Numbered from the stretch's first letter, positions 1 to 9,267 are shown. The stretch: DNA of 64,000 nucleotides from Rossellomorea sp. BNER (GCA_024213275.1 JANAVG010000002.1:372001-436000); one strand, 5' to 3'. The notes: a model not told the origin generated them from the letters alone. Program-made: numbers and translations.

Positions 1-146
1 AGCAAAACAAATGAAGAAGTGACCTTGCCCCTAATGGTTCTAAAGTATGAAATCAGTGAACTGCCACTCATTGATTTTCGTTCGTTTTTTTCTTTCGATT
101 GAGATGATTTTCCTGCTTTTTTATTTTTTTTAAAGATTTTTTTCAC
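1..146 (-). CDS. Methyl-accepting chemotaxis-like protein, N-terminal fragment
   Basis: Only about 48 residues are inside the window; the gene continues off the left edge. The reading starts at a GTG (144-146, minus strand) preceded by a good ribosome site (AGAGAGGT about 5 bases upstream). The N-terminus is very basic (MKKIFKKNKKAGK), then comes a stretch ending SYFRTIRGKVTSSFVL, which resembles the start of the first membrane helix of chemoreceptors, where a basic 'K-T-K/RGK' segment precedes the helix. A sensor kinase or another membrane protein with a basic leader is equally possible. The gene runs divergently from the yodT operon. Confidence 0.45.
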   Translation of the reverse strand, partial: MKKIFKKNKKAGKSSQSKEKNERKSMSGSSLISYFRTIRGKVTSSFVL

Positions 147-509
147 GTTTCGACCTCTCTTCTGTGTCTAAAGTATCATATTTGGAGAATATATCATCAT
201 TGTAAACATTCTCACCTAAATTATCTATACATTCTTATAATTTCCTAATAAATTTTCCGAATTTTATTAACTTTAAGCAGTACATTGAACTATTAATGAA
301 GGTTTGAATAATTCCTCGATTGCAGGTGTTTGTGGAGAACCATTCAGGTATTATGCTGGGAAAGGGAGACCTGAAACTAGACCGGAAGTTGGCAACACTT
401 TTTTGAGATAAGAAAAAACATAAGATATCGCAAAAATATCAGAAAGATTCCATTATCTTGTCATAAGAATGTATTAAGGGGCTTTTTATCTTTTTCAGGA
501 GGGGGTTTT
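147..509. other. Divergent intergenic region upstream of the yodT operon
   Basis: No gene is visible. The left half is AT-rich. A 7-bp dyad TTCAGGT (343-349) / ACCTGAA (369-375) lies about 140 bp before yodT and could be an operator, but it has no T-run and no known factor can be assigned. The homologous B. subtilis operon is sporulation controlled; no convincing sigma-E or sigma-K promoter with correct spacing was found here. Confidence 0.3.
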
Positions 510-1841
510 ATGCCTCATTCACATTTAATAAAACCTGTTTTAAATGATACTTATCCCGAAATTGACTATGGGAAAGGTGTTTATTTGTACGACAAGGAAG
601 GGACACAGTATTTTGATGCATGTTCTGGAGCAGTCACGGCTAATATTGGTCATGGGATGGAAGAAATTGTCCAAGCGATTACTACACAGGCAAATAGAGT
701 TTCATTCGTATATCGGTCACAATTTTCAAATGAACCAGCTGAAGAGCTAGCCAACCATCTGGCGTCAGAGACTGATTTCCCATGGTGCTTTTTTGTAAAC
801 AGTGGATCTGAAGCAGTTGAAACAGCTATCAAAATAGCGGTTCAGCATTGGCAAGAAAAAGGATACGCTTCAAAAACAAAAGTGTTATCGAGGTGGTTAA
901 GTTATCACGGAATCACGCTTGGGGCATTATCAGCATCTGGACATCCCGCGAGAAGAGAAAGATTCCATTCGATTATTGGTGATTGGCCGGTTGTTGAGCC
1001 ACCATACTGTTATCAATGTCCTTTTGAGAAGAAGTTTCCAGATTGTAATCTTCATTGTGCTAGACAATTAGAAACAATGATTAAAAGAATGGGTCCAGCA
1101 AATATTGCTGCATTTATTGCTGAACCTATAATCGGTGCTGCAGGTGGTGCCATCGATCCTCCAGAAGGTTACTATCAAAAAATAAAAGAAATATGTGATA
1201 AATATGACATCTTGTTTATTGCGGATGAAGTCATGACAGGCTGTGGAAGAACAGGAAAATTTCTTGCTATTGATCATTGGGGGGTAAAGCCAGATATCGT
1301 CGCCCTTGGGAAAGGATTAAGTGCAGGGTATTCTCCCATTGCCGCAACAATGATTTCTGAGAATGTGATGAAACCAATTATTGAGGGGTCAAATATTGTA
1401 ATGGGCGGCCACACTTATAGCGCTAATCCATTATCAAGTTCAGCCGCATTATCTGTTCTAAAGTTGATTCAGTCAGAAAAATGGATTGAAAAAGTTGAAG
1501 AGAAAAGTATTTATCTACAACACTATTTAAAGAAGCTAAAAAATGAGTTTTCATTTATTGATGATATTCGCGGAAAAGGGTTTTTACTTGGAATGGAATT
1601 TAAAAATAATTGGAATGTGCTAAAAGCAGAGGTCGATGCATCTTTCACTTCGTATGTTGTGAAAGAAGCTCAGGCAGGAGGCGTGCTTCTTTACCCTGCA
1701 GGAGCGGGACTAGATGGGAAGAGTGGTTCGGCTATCATTATTGCTCCACCGCTTACGACCACAAAACGAGAAATTGAAGAATTATACAGAAGACTTCGAT
1801 CCATCTTTTCTATTATTAGCAATAAAGTGGCTCTACAGTAA
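510..1841 (+). CDS. yodT: Class III PLP aminotransferase of the beta-lysine pathway (YodT-like)
   Basis: A 443-residue cytoplasmic PLP aminotransferase. The ATG is preceded by AGGAGGGGG. Family landmarks are NSGSEAVETAIK (97-108, phosphate-binding region), the FIADEV aspartate (D239) that contacts the pyridine nitrogen, and the Schiff-base lysine K268 in ALGKGLSAGY. An insert holds four cysteines (C167, C170, C179, C183; CX2CX8CX3C) that could bind a metal. As first gene of a run with yodS, yodR, yodQ, ablB and kamA it probably transaminates acetylated beta-lysine to the 3-oxo acid. That substrate is inferred from context; the fold is certain. It is followed 16 bp later by yodS. Confidence 0.88.
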   Translation: MPHSHLIKPVLNDTYPEIDYGKGVYLYDKEGTQYFDACSGAVTANIGHGMEEIVQAITTQANRVSFVYRSQFSNEPAEELANHLASETDFPWCFFVNSGSEAVETAIKIAVQHWQEKGYASKTKVLSRWLSYHGITLGALSASGHPARRERFHSIIGDWPVVEPPYCYQCPFEKKFPDCNLHCARQLETMIKRMGPANIAAFIAEPIIGAAGGAIDPPEGYYQKIKEICDKYDILFIADEVMTGCGRTGKFLAIDHWGVKPDIVALGKGLSAGYSPIAATMISENVMKPIIEGSNIVMGGHTYSANPLSSSAALSVLKLIQSEKWIEKVEEKSIYLQHYLKKLKNEFSFIDDIRGKGFLLGMEFKNNWNVLKAEVDASFTSYVVKEAQAGGVLLYPAGAGLDGKSGSAIIIAPPLTTTKREIEELYRRLRSIFSIISNKVALQ

Positions 1842-1857
1842 AGAGGGGGTCTTTTTT

Positions 1858-2556
1858 TTGAAGCAGAAATGGAATAAAGTATGTAATCTGGACAGAGACC
1901 AGCCATTAAACCCCTTAAAAAGTGGGATGACACTCATGTTTGGTGGATTTGGAGGGGTTGGCTCTCCACCAACTCTCATTCAGTACATTTTAGAATTAGG
2001 AATAAAGGATTTAACCATAATCGGAAATGACACCGGCTTTCCTCATATAGGAATAGGTCAATTAATTACAGAAGGAAGAGTAAAGAAAGTTATTGCATCA
2101 CATATTGGTTCGAATCCTATCGCAGGTAAGTTAATGACGGAAGGAAAACTAAAAGTGGAATTCTCTCCACAGGGCATTCTTGCAGAAAGAATCCGTGCTG
2201 GTGGCGTTGGTCTCGGTGGGATTCTAACAGACATAGGAATGGATGATGAGTTTTTAAATAAAGGAAAAGAAATCATTGATCTAGGCGGAAGGCACTATAT
2301 GGTTGAATCAGCTTTAACTGCGGATATTGGAATTGTTTATGCTAAAAAAGGGGATGACTTTGGAAATCTGACATATGACAAAAGTGCGCGGAATACGAAT
2401 CCTTTAGTTGCAATGGCTTCTAGTTATACTGTCGCTGAGGTGGAGGAGATATATCCTATAGGTGAAATAAATCCTGAAGAGATTATAACACCTGGGGTTT
2501 TTATCAACAAAATCGTGCCGTCAAAAGGGGTGAACTGGAAGTGGGCATGGGAATAG
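1858..2556 (+). CDS. yodS: CoA-transferase subunit A (YodS-like)
   Basis: A 232-residue alpha subunit of a 3-oxoacid CoA-transferase-type enzyme. I chose the TTG at 1858, placed after AAGAGGGGGT; no ATG in this frame has a ribosome site nearby. The N-terminal GGFGGVGSPPTLI is the glycine-rich CoA-binding loop of the SCOT A subunit family. It overlaps yodR by 16 bp, as expected for subunits of one heteromer. In the proposed lysine route the YodS/YodR pair would act on 6-acetamido-3-oxohexanoate, moving CoA or cleaving it to an acetoacetate-type unit and a C4 acetamido acyl-CoA. The exact reaction is inferred. Confidence 0.85.
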   Translation: MKQKWNKVCNLDRDQPLNPLKSGMTLMFGGFGGVGSPPTLIQYILELGIKDLTIIGNDTGFPHIGIGQLITEGRVKKVIASHIGSNPIAGKLMTEGKLKVEFSPQGILAERIRAGGVGLGGILTDIGMDDEFLNKGKEIIDLGGRHYMVESALTADIGIVYAKKGDDFGNLTYDKSARNTNPLVAMASSYTVAEVEEIYPIGEINPEEIITPGVFINKIVPSKGVNWKWAWE

Positions 2557-3206
2557 AGATGAAAAATAAAATGGCCAAAAGAGCAGCAAAGGAAATAAAA
2601 AATAATATGGTAGTCAATCTGGGGATTGGAATTCCTTCACTTGTGCCTAATCATCTAGACTCAGATAAAAATGTACTATTTCATGCAGAGAATGGAATAG
2701 TTGGTATGGGAAGAGCACCAACACACGGGGAAGAGGATGAAAATTTATGTAATGCCGGTGGATTCCCTGTTTCGTTAGTAGAAGGTGGGAGCTACTGTGA
2801 TAGCTGTATAGCTTTTGCTATCATTCGAAGGGGCATAATTGATTTTACAATTCTAGGTGCGTTGCAGGTCAGTGAACAAGGAGATTTAGCAAACTGGATA
2901 ATTCCAGGAAAGAAAGTACCGGGAATGGGTGGGGCTACAGAGCTCGCTAATAAAAGCAAAAAGGTCATTGTGTTAATGACTCACTGTGACAAAAAAGGGA
3001 GAAGCAAGCTAGTAAAAGAGTGTGATCTTCCGATAACTGCAAAGAAATGTGTGGACCTAATTATAACTGATCAAGCAGTATTTTCAATTAGAGAACAAAA
3101 GCTTTGGTTAACGGAAATTTTTTCTCCATTTACGATAGAAGAAGTACGAAAAAATACAGAGGCTTCATTCTGTATTGATGAAAATGTAATACACAATAAA
3201 GAATAA
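2541..3206 (+). CDS. yodR: CoA-transferase subunit B (YodR-like)
   Basis: A 221-residue beta subunit of the CoA-transferase. The start is a GTG lying inside the end of yodS, with AAAGGGG about 8 bases upstream; ATG codons at internal positions 3 and 7 are alternatives. The motif HAENGIVGMG carries the catalytic glutamate (E50 in ENG) that forms the glutamyl-CoA intermediate in this family. NLGIGIPSL near residue 26 and GGFPVSLVEGG are further family signatures. The 16-bp overlap with yodS implies translational coupling and a one-to-one complex. The likely substrate is the 3-oxo acid made by the upstream aminotransferase. Confidence 0.86.
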   Translation: MGMGIEMKNKMAKRAAKEIKNNMVVNLGIGIPSLVPNHLDSDKNVLFHAENGIVGMGRAPTHGEEDENLCNAGGFPVSLVEGGSYCDSCIAFAIIRRGIIDFTILGALQVSEQGDLANWIIPGKKVPGMGGATELANKSKKVIVLMTHCDKKGRSKLVKECDLPITAKKCVDLIITDQAVFSIREQKLWLTEIFSPFTIEEVRKNTEASFCIDENVIHNKE

Positions 3207-3226
3207 ATGACTAGGGAGGGGTCAAG

Positions 3227-4492
3227 GTGAATTTACCTGAAAAAATTCATCATTTTATCCATAGTCAACAATCTAAAACGATCGAGCTTTTACAACGATT
3301 AGTCCAGGAAGAAAGTATACGTGGAAATGAATCAAGTGCACAAGCGATAGTAATTGAGAAATGCCGGGAGCTAAAATTGGATTTAGATATTTGGGAAATA
3401 GAAAGACTAAATTTGCAGAATCATCCATTCTTTAGATGTGATCGGAGTGAGTTTGAAGGTAACCCAAATGTTGTAGCAACTCTAAAAGGAAGTGGCGGAG
3501 GACGTTCAATGATTCTTAACGGCCATATTGATGTAGTCCCTGAAGGAGACCCGAAGGATTGGCAGGGTGATCCTTTTAGTGGAAGAGTTTCAGAGGGGAA
3601 ATTATATGGTCGCGGCTCAACAGATATGAAGGGTGGCAACGTTGCCCTTCTACTAGCGATAGAGGCAATTATCTCTACAGGAATCAAACTGAAAGGTGAT
3701 GTGATTTTTCAGAGTGTTATTGAAGAAGAAAGTGGAGGAACAGGTACGCTAGCTGCCTTATTAAGAGGCTACAAAGCAGATGCGGCTATTATTCCTGAGC
3801 CTACTAATATGAAGCTATTTCCTAAGCAACAAGGCTCTATGTGGTTCAGAATCAAAGTAAAAGGGAAGTCCGCACATGGTGGAACAAGATATGAAGGTAT
3901 TAATGCCATTGAAAAGGCTATGACAGTTATTTCATCCCTGAGAGAATTAGAGAATAAGAGGAATGAAAAAATCGATGATCCTCTTTATCAGTCCATCCCT
4001 ATTCCGGTTCCGATCAATATTGGCAGAATAGAATGTGGAAAATGGCCATCATCGGTACCAGATCTTGCAATAATAGAGGGGAGAGTCGGGGTTGCCCCAC
4101 ACGAAACCTTAGAAGAAGTTGAAACCGATGTAGAGAAATGGTTAAAAGACTTGAAGGAACAAGATGAATGGTTTGAAGATTATCCAGTAGATTTGGAATG
4201 GTTTGGAGGAAGATGGCAGCCTGGAAACCTTAATAGAGACCATGAATTGATGAATACGATTAAATCGGCCTACAAAGACATAATGAAGAGTGAGCCGATA
4301 GTCGAAGCCTCTCCATGGGGAACAGATGGAGGAATTCTCTCGAAAGGAGCGAATATTCCAGTAGTAGTCTTTGGACCAGGAACTACAGAAGTCGCTCATG
4401 ATTCAAATGAGTATATTGAATTAGAAAAAGTATTTCAATCAGCGGAAATTATTGCGGCAACTCTCGTAAGCTGGTGTGGCATAGATACGTGA
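3227..4492 (+). CDS. yodQ: M20 family zinc deacetylase/peptidase (YodQ-like)
   Basis: A 421-residue ArgE/DapE/ACY1-type amidohydrolase, GTG start after AGGGAGGGG. Metal-site motifs are in order: GHIDVVP (H100, D102), GRGSTDMKGG (D133 bridging), EEESGGTGT (general base E167 with metal ligand E168) and a C-terminal EVAHDSNEY (His ligand). The central GGTRYEGINA region fits the dimerisation or lid domain. By position it should remove the acetyl group installed by AblB from a later intermediate such as 4-acetamidobutyrate, releasing 4-aminobutyrate. Family assignment is secure; substrate is inferred. Confidence 0.87.
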   Translation: MNLPEKIHHFIHSQQSKTIELLQRLVQEESIRGNESSAQAIVIEKCRELKLDLDIWEIERLNLQNHPFFRCDRSEFEGNPNVVATLKGSGGGRSMILNGHIDVVPEGDPKDWQGDPFSGRVSEGKLYGRGSTDMKGGNVALLLAIEAIISTGIKLKGDVIFQSVIEEESGGTGTLAALLRGYKADAAIIPEPTNMKLFPKQQGSMWFRIKVKGKSAHGGTRYEGINAIEKAMTVISSLRELENKRNEKIDDPLYQSIPIPVPINIGRIECGKWPSSVPDLAIIEGRVGVAPHETLEEVETDVEKWLKDLKEQDEWFEDYPVDLEWFGGRWQPGNLNRDHELMNTIKSAYKDIMKSEPIVEASPWGTDGGILSKGANIPVVVFGPGTTEVAHDSNEYIELEKVFQSAEIIAATLVSWCGIDT

Positions 4493-4573
4493 TTTCGTTT
4501 GATTGCTAATAATTAGGGTAAAGTGATAATTCAGGTTATTAGAGCATTAGATAGAAAAAGAGGAGGCTTATAA

Positions 4574-5995
4574 ATGAAACAACATCTGTGGATAAATGGA
4601 GAGAAAATCGAAGCGAAGGAATATACAGAATTGCTTTCTCCATACTCTCGTAAAAAAATAGCAGAGATAGCTAAAGCAAATGAAAATCAAGTTGATGATG
4701 CTATTTATGCAGCAAAAGAAGCCTTTGAGTTAAGCATGAAATCAATGCCAGCATATAAACGTGCGGAAATCCTCGAAAAAGTAGTAGAGATCCTTAAGGA
4801 AGAACGCGAGGGTTGTGCAAAAATTATTTGTCAAGAAGCTTCAAAACCCATGCAAGCAGCTCTAGGTGAAGTTGATAGAACGATTATGACGTATTCCTTT
4901 GCAGCACAAGAAGCTAGAAGATTGTATGGAGAGTCGATTCCGATGGATGCAGCACCAGGTGGGGAAGATCGAGTCGCTTACACTGTGAAAGAGCCACTAG
5001 GTGTCGTTGGAGCGATTACCCCTTTTAACTTTCCAATGAATCTTGTAGCACATAAGATAGGTCCGGCAATTGCAGCCGGAAATACAGTCGTACTTAAACC
5101 TGCAAGTCAAACACCACTTTCAGCTTATAAAATTGCCGAGGTTTTTCACAAGGCTGGATTACCTTCAGGAGCTCTTAATGTGGTTACTGGTAGTGGGAGT
5201 GAAGTTGGGACCTTATTAACAGGGCATAAAGATATTAGTATGCTCACTTTTACAGGGAGTCCTGAAGTAGGAAAATCGATAAGAGAAAGCGCGGGTCTTA
5301 AAAGAGTAACCCTTGAGTTAGGATCAAATTCAGCTGTAATTGTTGATAAGGAGACATCTTTGGAAGATATTATTCCCAAAATGGTGAAAGGCGCATTTGC
5401 GTTTCAGGGTCAGGTATGTATTTCTATTCAGAGAATATTTGTTCATGAAGACCTTAAAGAAAAATTCATTCAACAGTTTATAGACAAAACTAGTGAGTTG
5501 AAACTCGGAGATCCTGCTAATCTAGACACAGATGTTTCTGCAATGATCTCACCATATGATGCAGACAGAGCATTAAAATGGATTGAAGAAGCTATTCATA
5601 ACGGTGCAAAACTTGTTTACGGAGGAGAAAATCAGGAGTCTGTCCTTCATCCAACTGTACTGGTTGATGTCCCACTTGACCAAAAGATTTCATGTGAAGA
5701 AGTGTTTGCTCCTGTCGTTCATATCAACTCTTTCCAAAATTGGGATGAAGCGATTGAAAAAGTGAATGATTCTCAATATGGTTTACAAGCAGGGATTTTT
5801 ACCAATAATGTCCAAAATGCATTTAAGGCAACTAAAGAATTACATGTTGGCGGGGTAATGGTAAATGAAATCCCAACTTTCCGTGTAGATCATATGCCAT
5901 ACGGTGGCGTGAAAATGAGTGGGATGGGTAGAGAAGGAATTAAATATGCTGTTGAAGAAATGACAGAGTTGAAGCTAATCAGTTTTAAATTGTAG
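4574..5995 (+). CDS. NAD(P)-dependent aldehyde dehydrogenase
   Basis: A 473-residue aldehyde dehydrogenase with a standard ribosome site (AGAGGAGG). Catalytic residues are all present: N152 in TPFNFP, E248 in LELGSNSAV, C282 in QGQVCISIQ; the Rossmann loop FTGSPEVGK lies near 226. It sits between yodQ and ablB, an 81-bp gap after yodQ, and the order differs from what I recall of B. subtilis, where no such gene interrupts the cluster. It may oxidise succinate semialdehyde or an amino-aldehyde derived from the C4 product. The insert suggests the operon here carries an extra step. Confidence 0.88.
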   Translation: MKQHLWINGEKIEAKEYTELLSPYSRKKIAEIAKANENQVDDAIYAAKEAFELSMKSMPAYKRAEILEKVVEILKEEREGCAKIICQEASKPMQAALGEVDRTIMTYSFAAQEARRLYGESIPMDAAPGGEDRVAYTVKEPLGVVGAITPFNFPMNLVAHKIGPAIAAGNTVVLKPASQTPLSAYKIAEVFHKAGLPSGALNVVTGSGSEVGTLLTGHKDISMLTFTGSPEVGKSIRESAGLKRVTLELGSNSAVIVDKETSLEDIIPKMVKGAFAFQGQVCISIQRIFVHEDLKEKFIQQFIDKTSELKLGDPANLDTDVSAMISPYDADRALKWIEEAIHNGAKLVYGGENQESVLHPTVLVDVPLDQKISCEEVFAPVVHINSFQNWDEAIEKVNDSQYGLQAGIFTNNVQNAFKATKELHVGGVMVNEIPTFRVDHMPYGGVKMSGMGREGIKYAVEEMTELKLISFKL

Positions 5996-6079
5996 AATGA
6001 TCCGCTAATAAAATATTGAAATGGGATGATCAAGGTATACTTTTTGATTGTCCCACTTCAAAACAATGGAGGTAATCAG

Positions 6080-6931
6080 GTGTCGAAACAATTCTACCAG
6101 GAGATTAAATTCCCAAATGCTTGGTCCAATGCTTTTATTGATCATGTGAATAGGAGGATAAGAATCGATGATTATCGAGGTAATCTATTTACACTCAATG
6201 AAAAAATGGTTGAGATTGCTAGATTAGAAAGCTTAGAAAAAATCATTATTAAATCTAGAAATGAACATCTTCATATCCTATTAGAATTAGGATTTCAGAT
6301 TGAAGGGGTTGTAAACGGTTACTTTAATGGCGGAGATGCCTATTTTGTTTCTAAATTTTTAGTGAATGAACGAAGGGAAAATCAATTTTGGATAAAGGAA
6401 GATGAAATTATTGCAGGAGTCGGGGGACTTAATAGAGAAGAACTAATTATAGAGGAGGGGAGGATCAAAAAGGCAAAAGTGGATGATGCACCCAGATTAT
6501 CAAAACTATATCAAGAAGTATTCGAAATCTACCCGGTACCATTACAAAAGCAAGATTATTTAGAAGAGTGCTTAAATTCGGGTACGATTTTTTTATTTGT
6601 AGAAGAAGGAGGCGAGATCGTTAGTGCAGCTTCTGCAGAAATCAATACCCAATATTCTAATGCCGAAATGACAGATTGTGCAACACTTCCTAAGCATCGA
6701 GGAAAAGGGTATATGAAACAACTTCTCGTAGCCCTCGAAAATGAATTGAAATTTAAAAATATATATTGTGCCTATACGATTGCAAGGGCTTTATCATTTG
6801 GAATGAATGCTGCATTTCATCAATTAGATTATCGATACAGAGGGCGATTAGTAAACAATTGTTATATTTTTGACAAAATGGAAGATATGAATATTTGGGT
6901 AAAAGATCTTTCCAAAGTGATACAAAATTAG
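6080..6931 (+). CDS. ablB: beta-lysine N6-acetyltransferase (AblB/YodP)
   Basis: A 283-residue protein with a C-terminal GNAT domain. I chose the GTG at 6080, which has GGAGGT 7 bases upstream; an in-frame ATG at 6026 has no ribosome site. The acetyl-CoA loop is around CATLPKHRGKGYMKQLL, and an N-terminal domain of about 150 residues precedes the GNAT fold, as in AblB. Next to kamA this pairing is the hallmark of the ablA/ablB system, which in methanogens and some bacteria makes N-epsilon-acetyl-beta-lysine. Here catabolic neighbours suggest the acetyl group protects the distal amine during degradation. Confidence 0.86.
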   Translation: MSKQFYQEIKFPNAWSNAFIDHVNRRIRIDDYRGNLFTLNEKMVEIARLESLEKIIIKSRNEHLHILLELGFQIEGVVNGYFNGGDAYFVSKFLVNERRENQFWIKEDEIIAGVGGLNREELIIEEGRIKKAKVDDAPRLSKLYQEVFEIYPVPLQKQDYLEECLNSGTIFLFVEEGGEIVSAASAEINTQYSNAEMTDCATLPKHRGKGYMKQLLVALENELKFKNIYCAYTIARALSFGMNAAFHQLDYRYRGRLVNNCYIFDKMEDMNIWVKDLSKVIQN

Positions 6932-7134
6932 GTTAATAGTGAAACTAATAAGTGTTTCCATCATAGCCTATAAACATATCGATCATTAATGAAAAATTAC
7001 ATCCTTTTTCTATCCGGAATGGAGATATGCCTAGGACTTAAAGTTCTTGGGATTAAAAAGAAGATTCACTTTAAATTAGTTGATCCCTACTAAAAAGTAA
7101 GAGTTCATGGAAAAAATTTAAAGGTTGGTGGAGA

Positions 7135-8556
7135 ATGATGAAATTCGATTTATATAAACCCGACAGGGATTGGAAAGATATTGAATTATGGAAAGATGTT
7201 ACGGATGATCAGTGGAATGATTGGCTATGGCAATTAACGAATACCATTAGGACTTTAGACGATTTAAAAAAGGTAGTGGATTTAACTCCTGAAGAAGAAG
7301 AAGGAGTTAAAATATCAACAAAAACGATCCCATTGAACATTACACCCTATTATGCATGGCTGATGAATCAAAAAGACCCAAACTGTCCAATTCGTATGCA
7401 GTCAGTTCCGATTGGAGAAGAAATCTATAAAACCAAATATGATATGGAAGATCCCTTACAAGAAGATGAAGATTCACCAGTTCCAGGTTTAACTCACAGG
7501 TATCCAGACAGAGTACTTTTCCTAGTTACAAATCAGTGTTCCATGTACTGCAGGTATTGTACAAGGAGAAGATTTTCAGGACAAATTGGAATGGGTGTTC
7601 CAAAAAAACAATTAGACGCGAGCATTGCCTATATCCGCGAAACCCCTCAGGTGAGAGATGTTTTGTTATCAGGTGGGGACGGGTTATTGATCAATGACAA
7701 AATTCTAGAATACATCCTCAAGAATTTACGAGATATTCCTCATGTTGAAATCATCAGAATCGGAACAAGAGCACCAGTTGTTTTCCCGCAGAGAATCACT
7801 GAAAATCTTTGTAATATATTAAAAAAATATCATCCGGTTTGGCTAAATACACATTTTAATACCTCCATCGAAATTACAGAGGAATCTAAAAAAGCTTGCG
7901 AAATGCTGGCAGATGCAGGTGTCCCTGTTGGAAACCAAGCGGTTATTCTAGCAGGAATTAATGACAGTGTCCCAATCATGAAAAAGCTAATGCATGATTT
8001 AGTGAAAATTCGAGTTCGGCCATACTATATTTATCAGTGTGATCTATCAGAAGGAATTGGTCATTTCCGTGCACCCGTTTCAAAGGGGCTCGAAATTATT
8101 GAGGGCTTAAGAGGCCATACTTCCGGTTATGCAGTACCTACCTTTGTGTTAGATGCACCTGGTGGCGGTGGGAAAATATCGCTCCAACCTAACTATATCA
8201 TCTCGCAAAGTGCGGATAAGGTAGTACTACGAAATTTTGAAGGTGTTATCACAACATATCCTGAGCCAGAAAACTATGTAGCTGGGAAAGCGGATGCTTA
8301 CTTTAATGAAATATACCCAAACACAAATGAAAAGTATAAATCATCTGGAATCTCCGGATTGATGAGAGATGAGCAACTCTCTTTAATCCCAGAAGGATTA
8401 AATCGTCTCGACCGTCGAGAAAAATATCAGCAAGATTCTGGACATTCATCACTGAAAGATTTTAGAGAAAAGCGAGATCAATTAAAAGAGAAAAAACATA
8501 AAGCCTTTCTAGAAAAAATTGAAGAAATCCAGAAAGAAGAAAAAGCTAATGAATAA
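7135..8556 (+). CDS. kamA: L-lysine 2,3-aminomutase
   Basis: A 473-residue radical-SAM, PLP-dependent enzyme that interconverts L-lysine and L-beta-lysine. The [4Fe-4S] motif is CSMYCRYC (C135, C139, C142); GTRAPVVFPQR lies near 211; PLP lysine K347 is in PGGGGKISLQ; D303 and D340 correspond to the residues that hold the substrate amine in the Clostridium enzyme. Two adjacent ATG codons follow GGTTGGTGGAGA; either may be used. It follows ablB after about 200 bp, so it may have its own promoter. It overlaps yokU by 8 bp. Confidence 0.95.
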   Translation: MMKFDLYKPDRDWKDIELWKDVTDDQWNDWLWQLTNTIRTLDDLKKVVDLTPEEEEGVKISTKTIPLNITPYYAWLMNQKDPNCPIRMQSVPIGEEIYKTKYDMEDPLQEDEDSPVPGLTHRYPDRVLFLVTNQCSMYCRYCTRRRFSGQIGMGVPKKQLDASIAYIRETPQVRDVLLSGGDGLLINDKILEYILKNLRDIPHVEIIRIGTRAPVVFPQRITENLCNILKKYHPVWLNTHFNTSIEITEESKKACEMLADAGVPVGNQAVILAGINDSVPIMKKLMHDLVKIRVRPYYIYQCDLSEGIGHFRAPVSKGLEIIEGLRGHTSGYAVPTFVLDAPGGGGKISLQPNYIISQSADKVVLRNFEGVITTYPEPENYVAGKADAYFNEIYPNTNEKYKSSGISGLMRDEQLSLIPEGLNRLDRREKYQQDSGHSSLKDFREKRDQLKEKKHKAFLEKIEEIQKEEKANE

Positions 8557-8833
8557 AATTGTCTCTTGTGAATGGTGTAGTAGTCAATCTGTTGAAGAAA
8601 CTTCTGGCTCTGTTTATTGGGAACTTCCAGATGGTACTAGGGCAATTGAAATTGAACAAACACCAACCTTTCAATGCAAGGAATGTAGTATGGAGTATCA
8701 GCCAGAAGAGATTGTAAGTGAAATTGAAGATCAGCTCTACCTTATCGATACTTCGAAAATAGGTAAAGTGATAACACATGAAGAATTGATGAACATTCCA
8801 AGATTTCTTAAGAAAAATTATTTTCGTTTTTAA
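8549..8833 (+). CDS. yokU: YokU family small zinc-finger protein
   Basis: A 94-residue protein whose ATG overlaps the last codons of kamA, so translation is probably coupled. It has two CXXC pairs (CEWC near residue 7 and CKEC near residue 45), a zinc-ribbon arrangement like YgiT-type fingers, and no DNA-binding domain beyond this. It is the conserved last gene of the kamA cluster in Bacillus. Function is unknown; a regulatory or metal-related role in the lysine operon is only a guess. Confidence 0.8.
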   Translation: MNKIVSCEWCSSQSVEETSGSVYWELPDGTRAIEIEQTPTFQCKECSMEYQPEEIVSEIEDQLYLIDTSKIGKVITHEELMNIPRFLKKNYFRF

Positions 8834-8950
8834 TGCTTTCTATTAATGAATTAATGATTTATTCTCTAGAATTGTCAATCTATGCTTTACGAACTTAAAA
8901 TCTTCCGCTATCCTTTTAGAAAAGATGATGGATAAGGTAGGCGTTCGTAA

Positions 8951-9172
8951 ATGAAAAAATCATTTTATCACTTTTTAATGAAATATCGTCAGCCAACAGT
9001 CAAGGATGATCTTACTTCTTTTGCGAATGAAGCATATGAAGATCATGGTTTTCCGAAACAATCTTCTCAATATCATGAAATCAGTTCTTATTTGGAATTG
9101 AACGGCCTTTATTTAGAAAGCATGTCAATTTTCGATGAGGCTTGGGAACGGTATCTCCTAGAGGAAAAATAA
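8951..9172 (+). CDS. yozE: YozE family protein
   Basis: A 73-residue acidic protein, start ATG after AAGGTAGG. The sequence FYHFLMKYRQP followed by FANEAYEDHGFPK and YHEISSYLELN matches my memory of B. subtilis YozE, a small helical SAM-like fold without assigned function. Its place right after yokU is the conserved order. It is followed by a large hairpin terminator and a repeat block. Confidence 0.85.
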   Translation: MKKSFYHFLMKYRQPTVKDDLTSFANEAYEDHGFPKQSSQYHEISSYLELNGLYLESMSIFDEAWERYLLEEK

Positions 9173-9186
9173 GTAGATAGCAAGAC

Positions 9187-9267
9187 CAAAGGTGACCATA
9201 TTGATTTGTTTGTAACTACCTTCAAAAAAATAATGAAGGGTACAAACGATCATTTGGTCACTTTTTT
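9187..9267 (+). terminator. Long hairpin terminator after yozE
   Basis: A long interrupted stem pairs AAAGGTGACCA (9188-9198) with the complement around TTGGTCACTTTTTT (9254-9267); inner segments (GTTTGTA with TACAAAC, CCTTCA with TGAAGG) also pair. The T-run at the end supports termination of the yokU/yozE transcript. Confidence 0.65.

Noticed and set aside
434..470. Possible sigma-E promoter of yodT (AAATATC and CATAAGAAT)
   Set aside because: The spacer is about 21 bp instead of 13-15 and the -10 match is weak.
1714..1857. Longer N-terminus for yodS
   Set aside because: It would overlap yodT by over 120 bp; the TTG at 1858 has the ribosome site and the family's usual length.
7029..7052. 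Short dyad between ablB and kamA as terminator
   Set aside because: Pairing needs several wobbles and no T-run follows.
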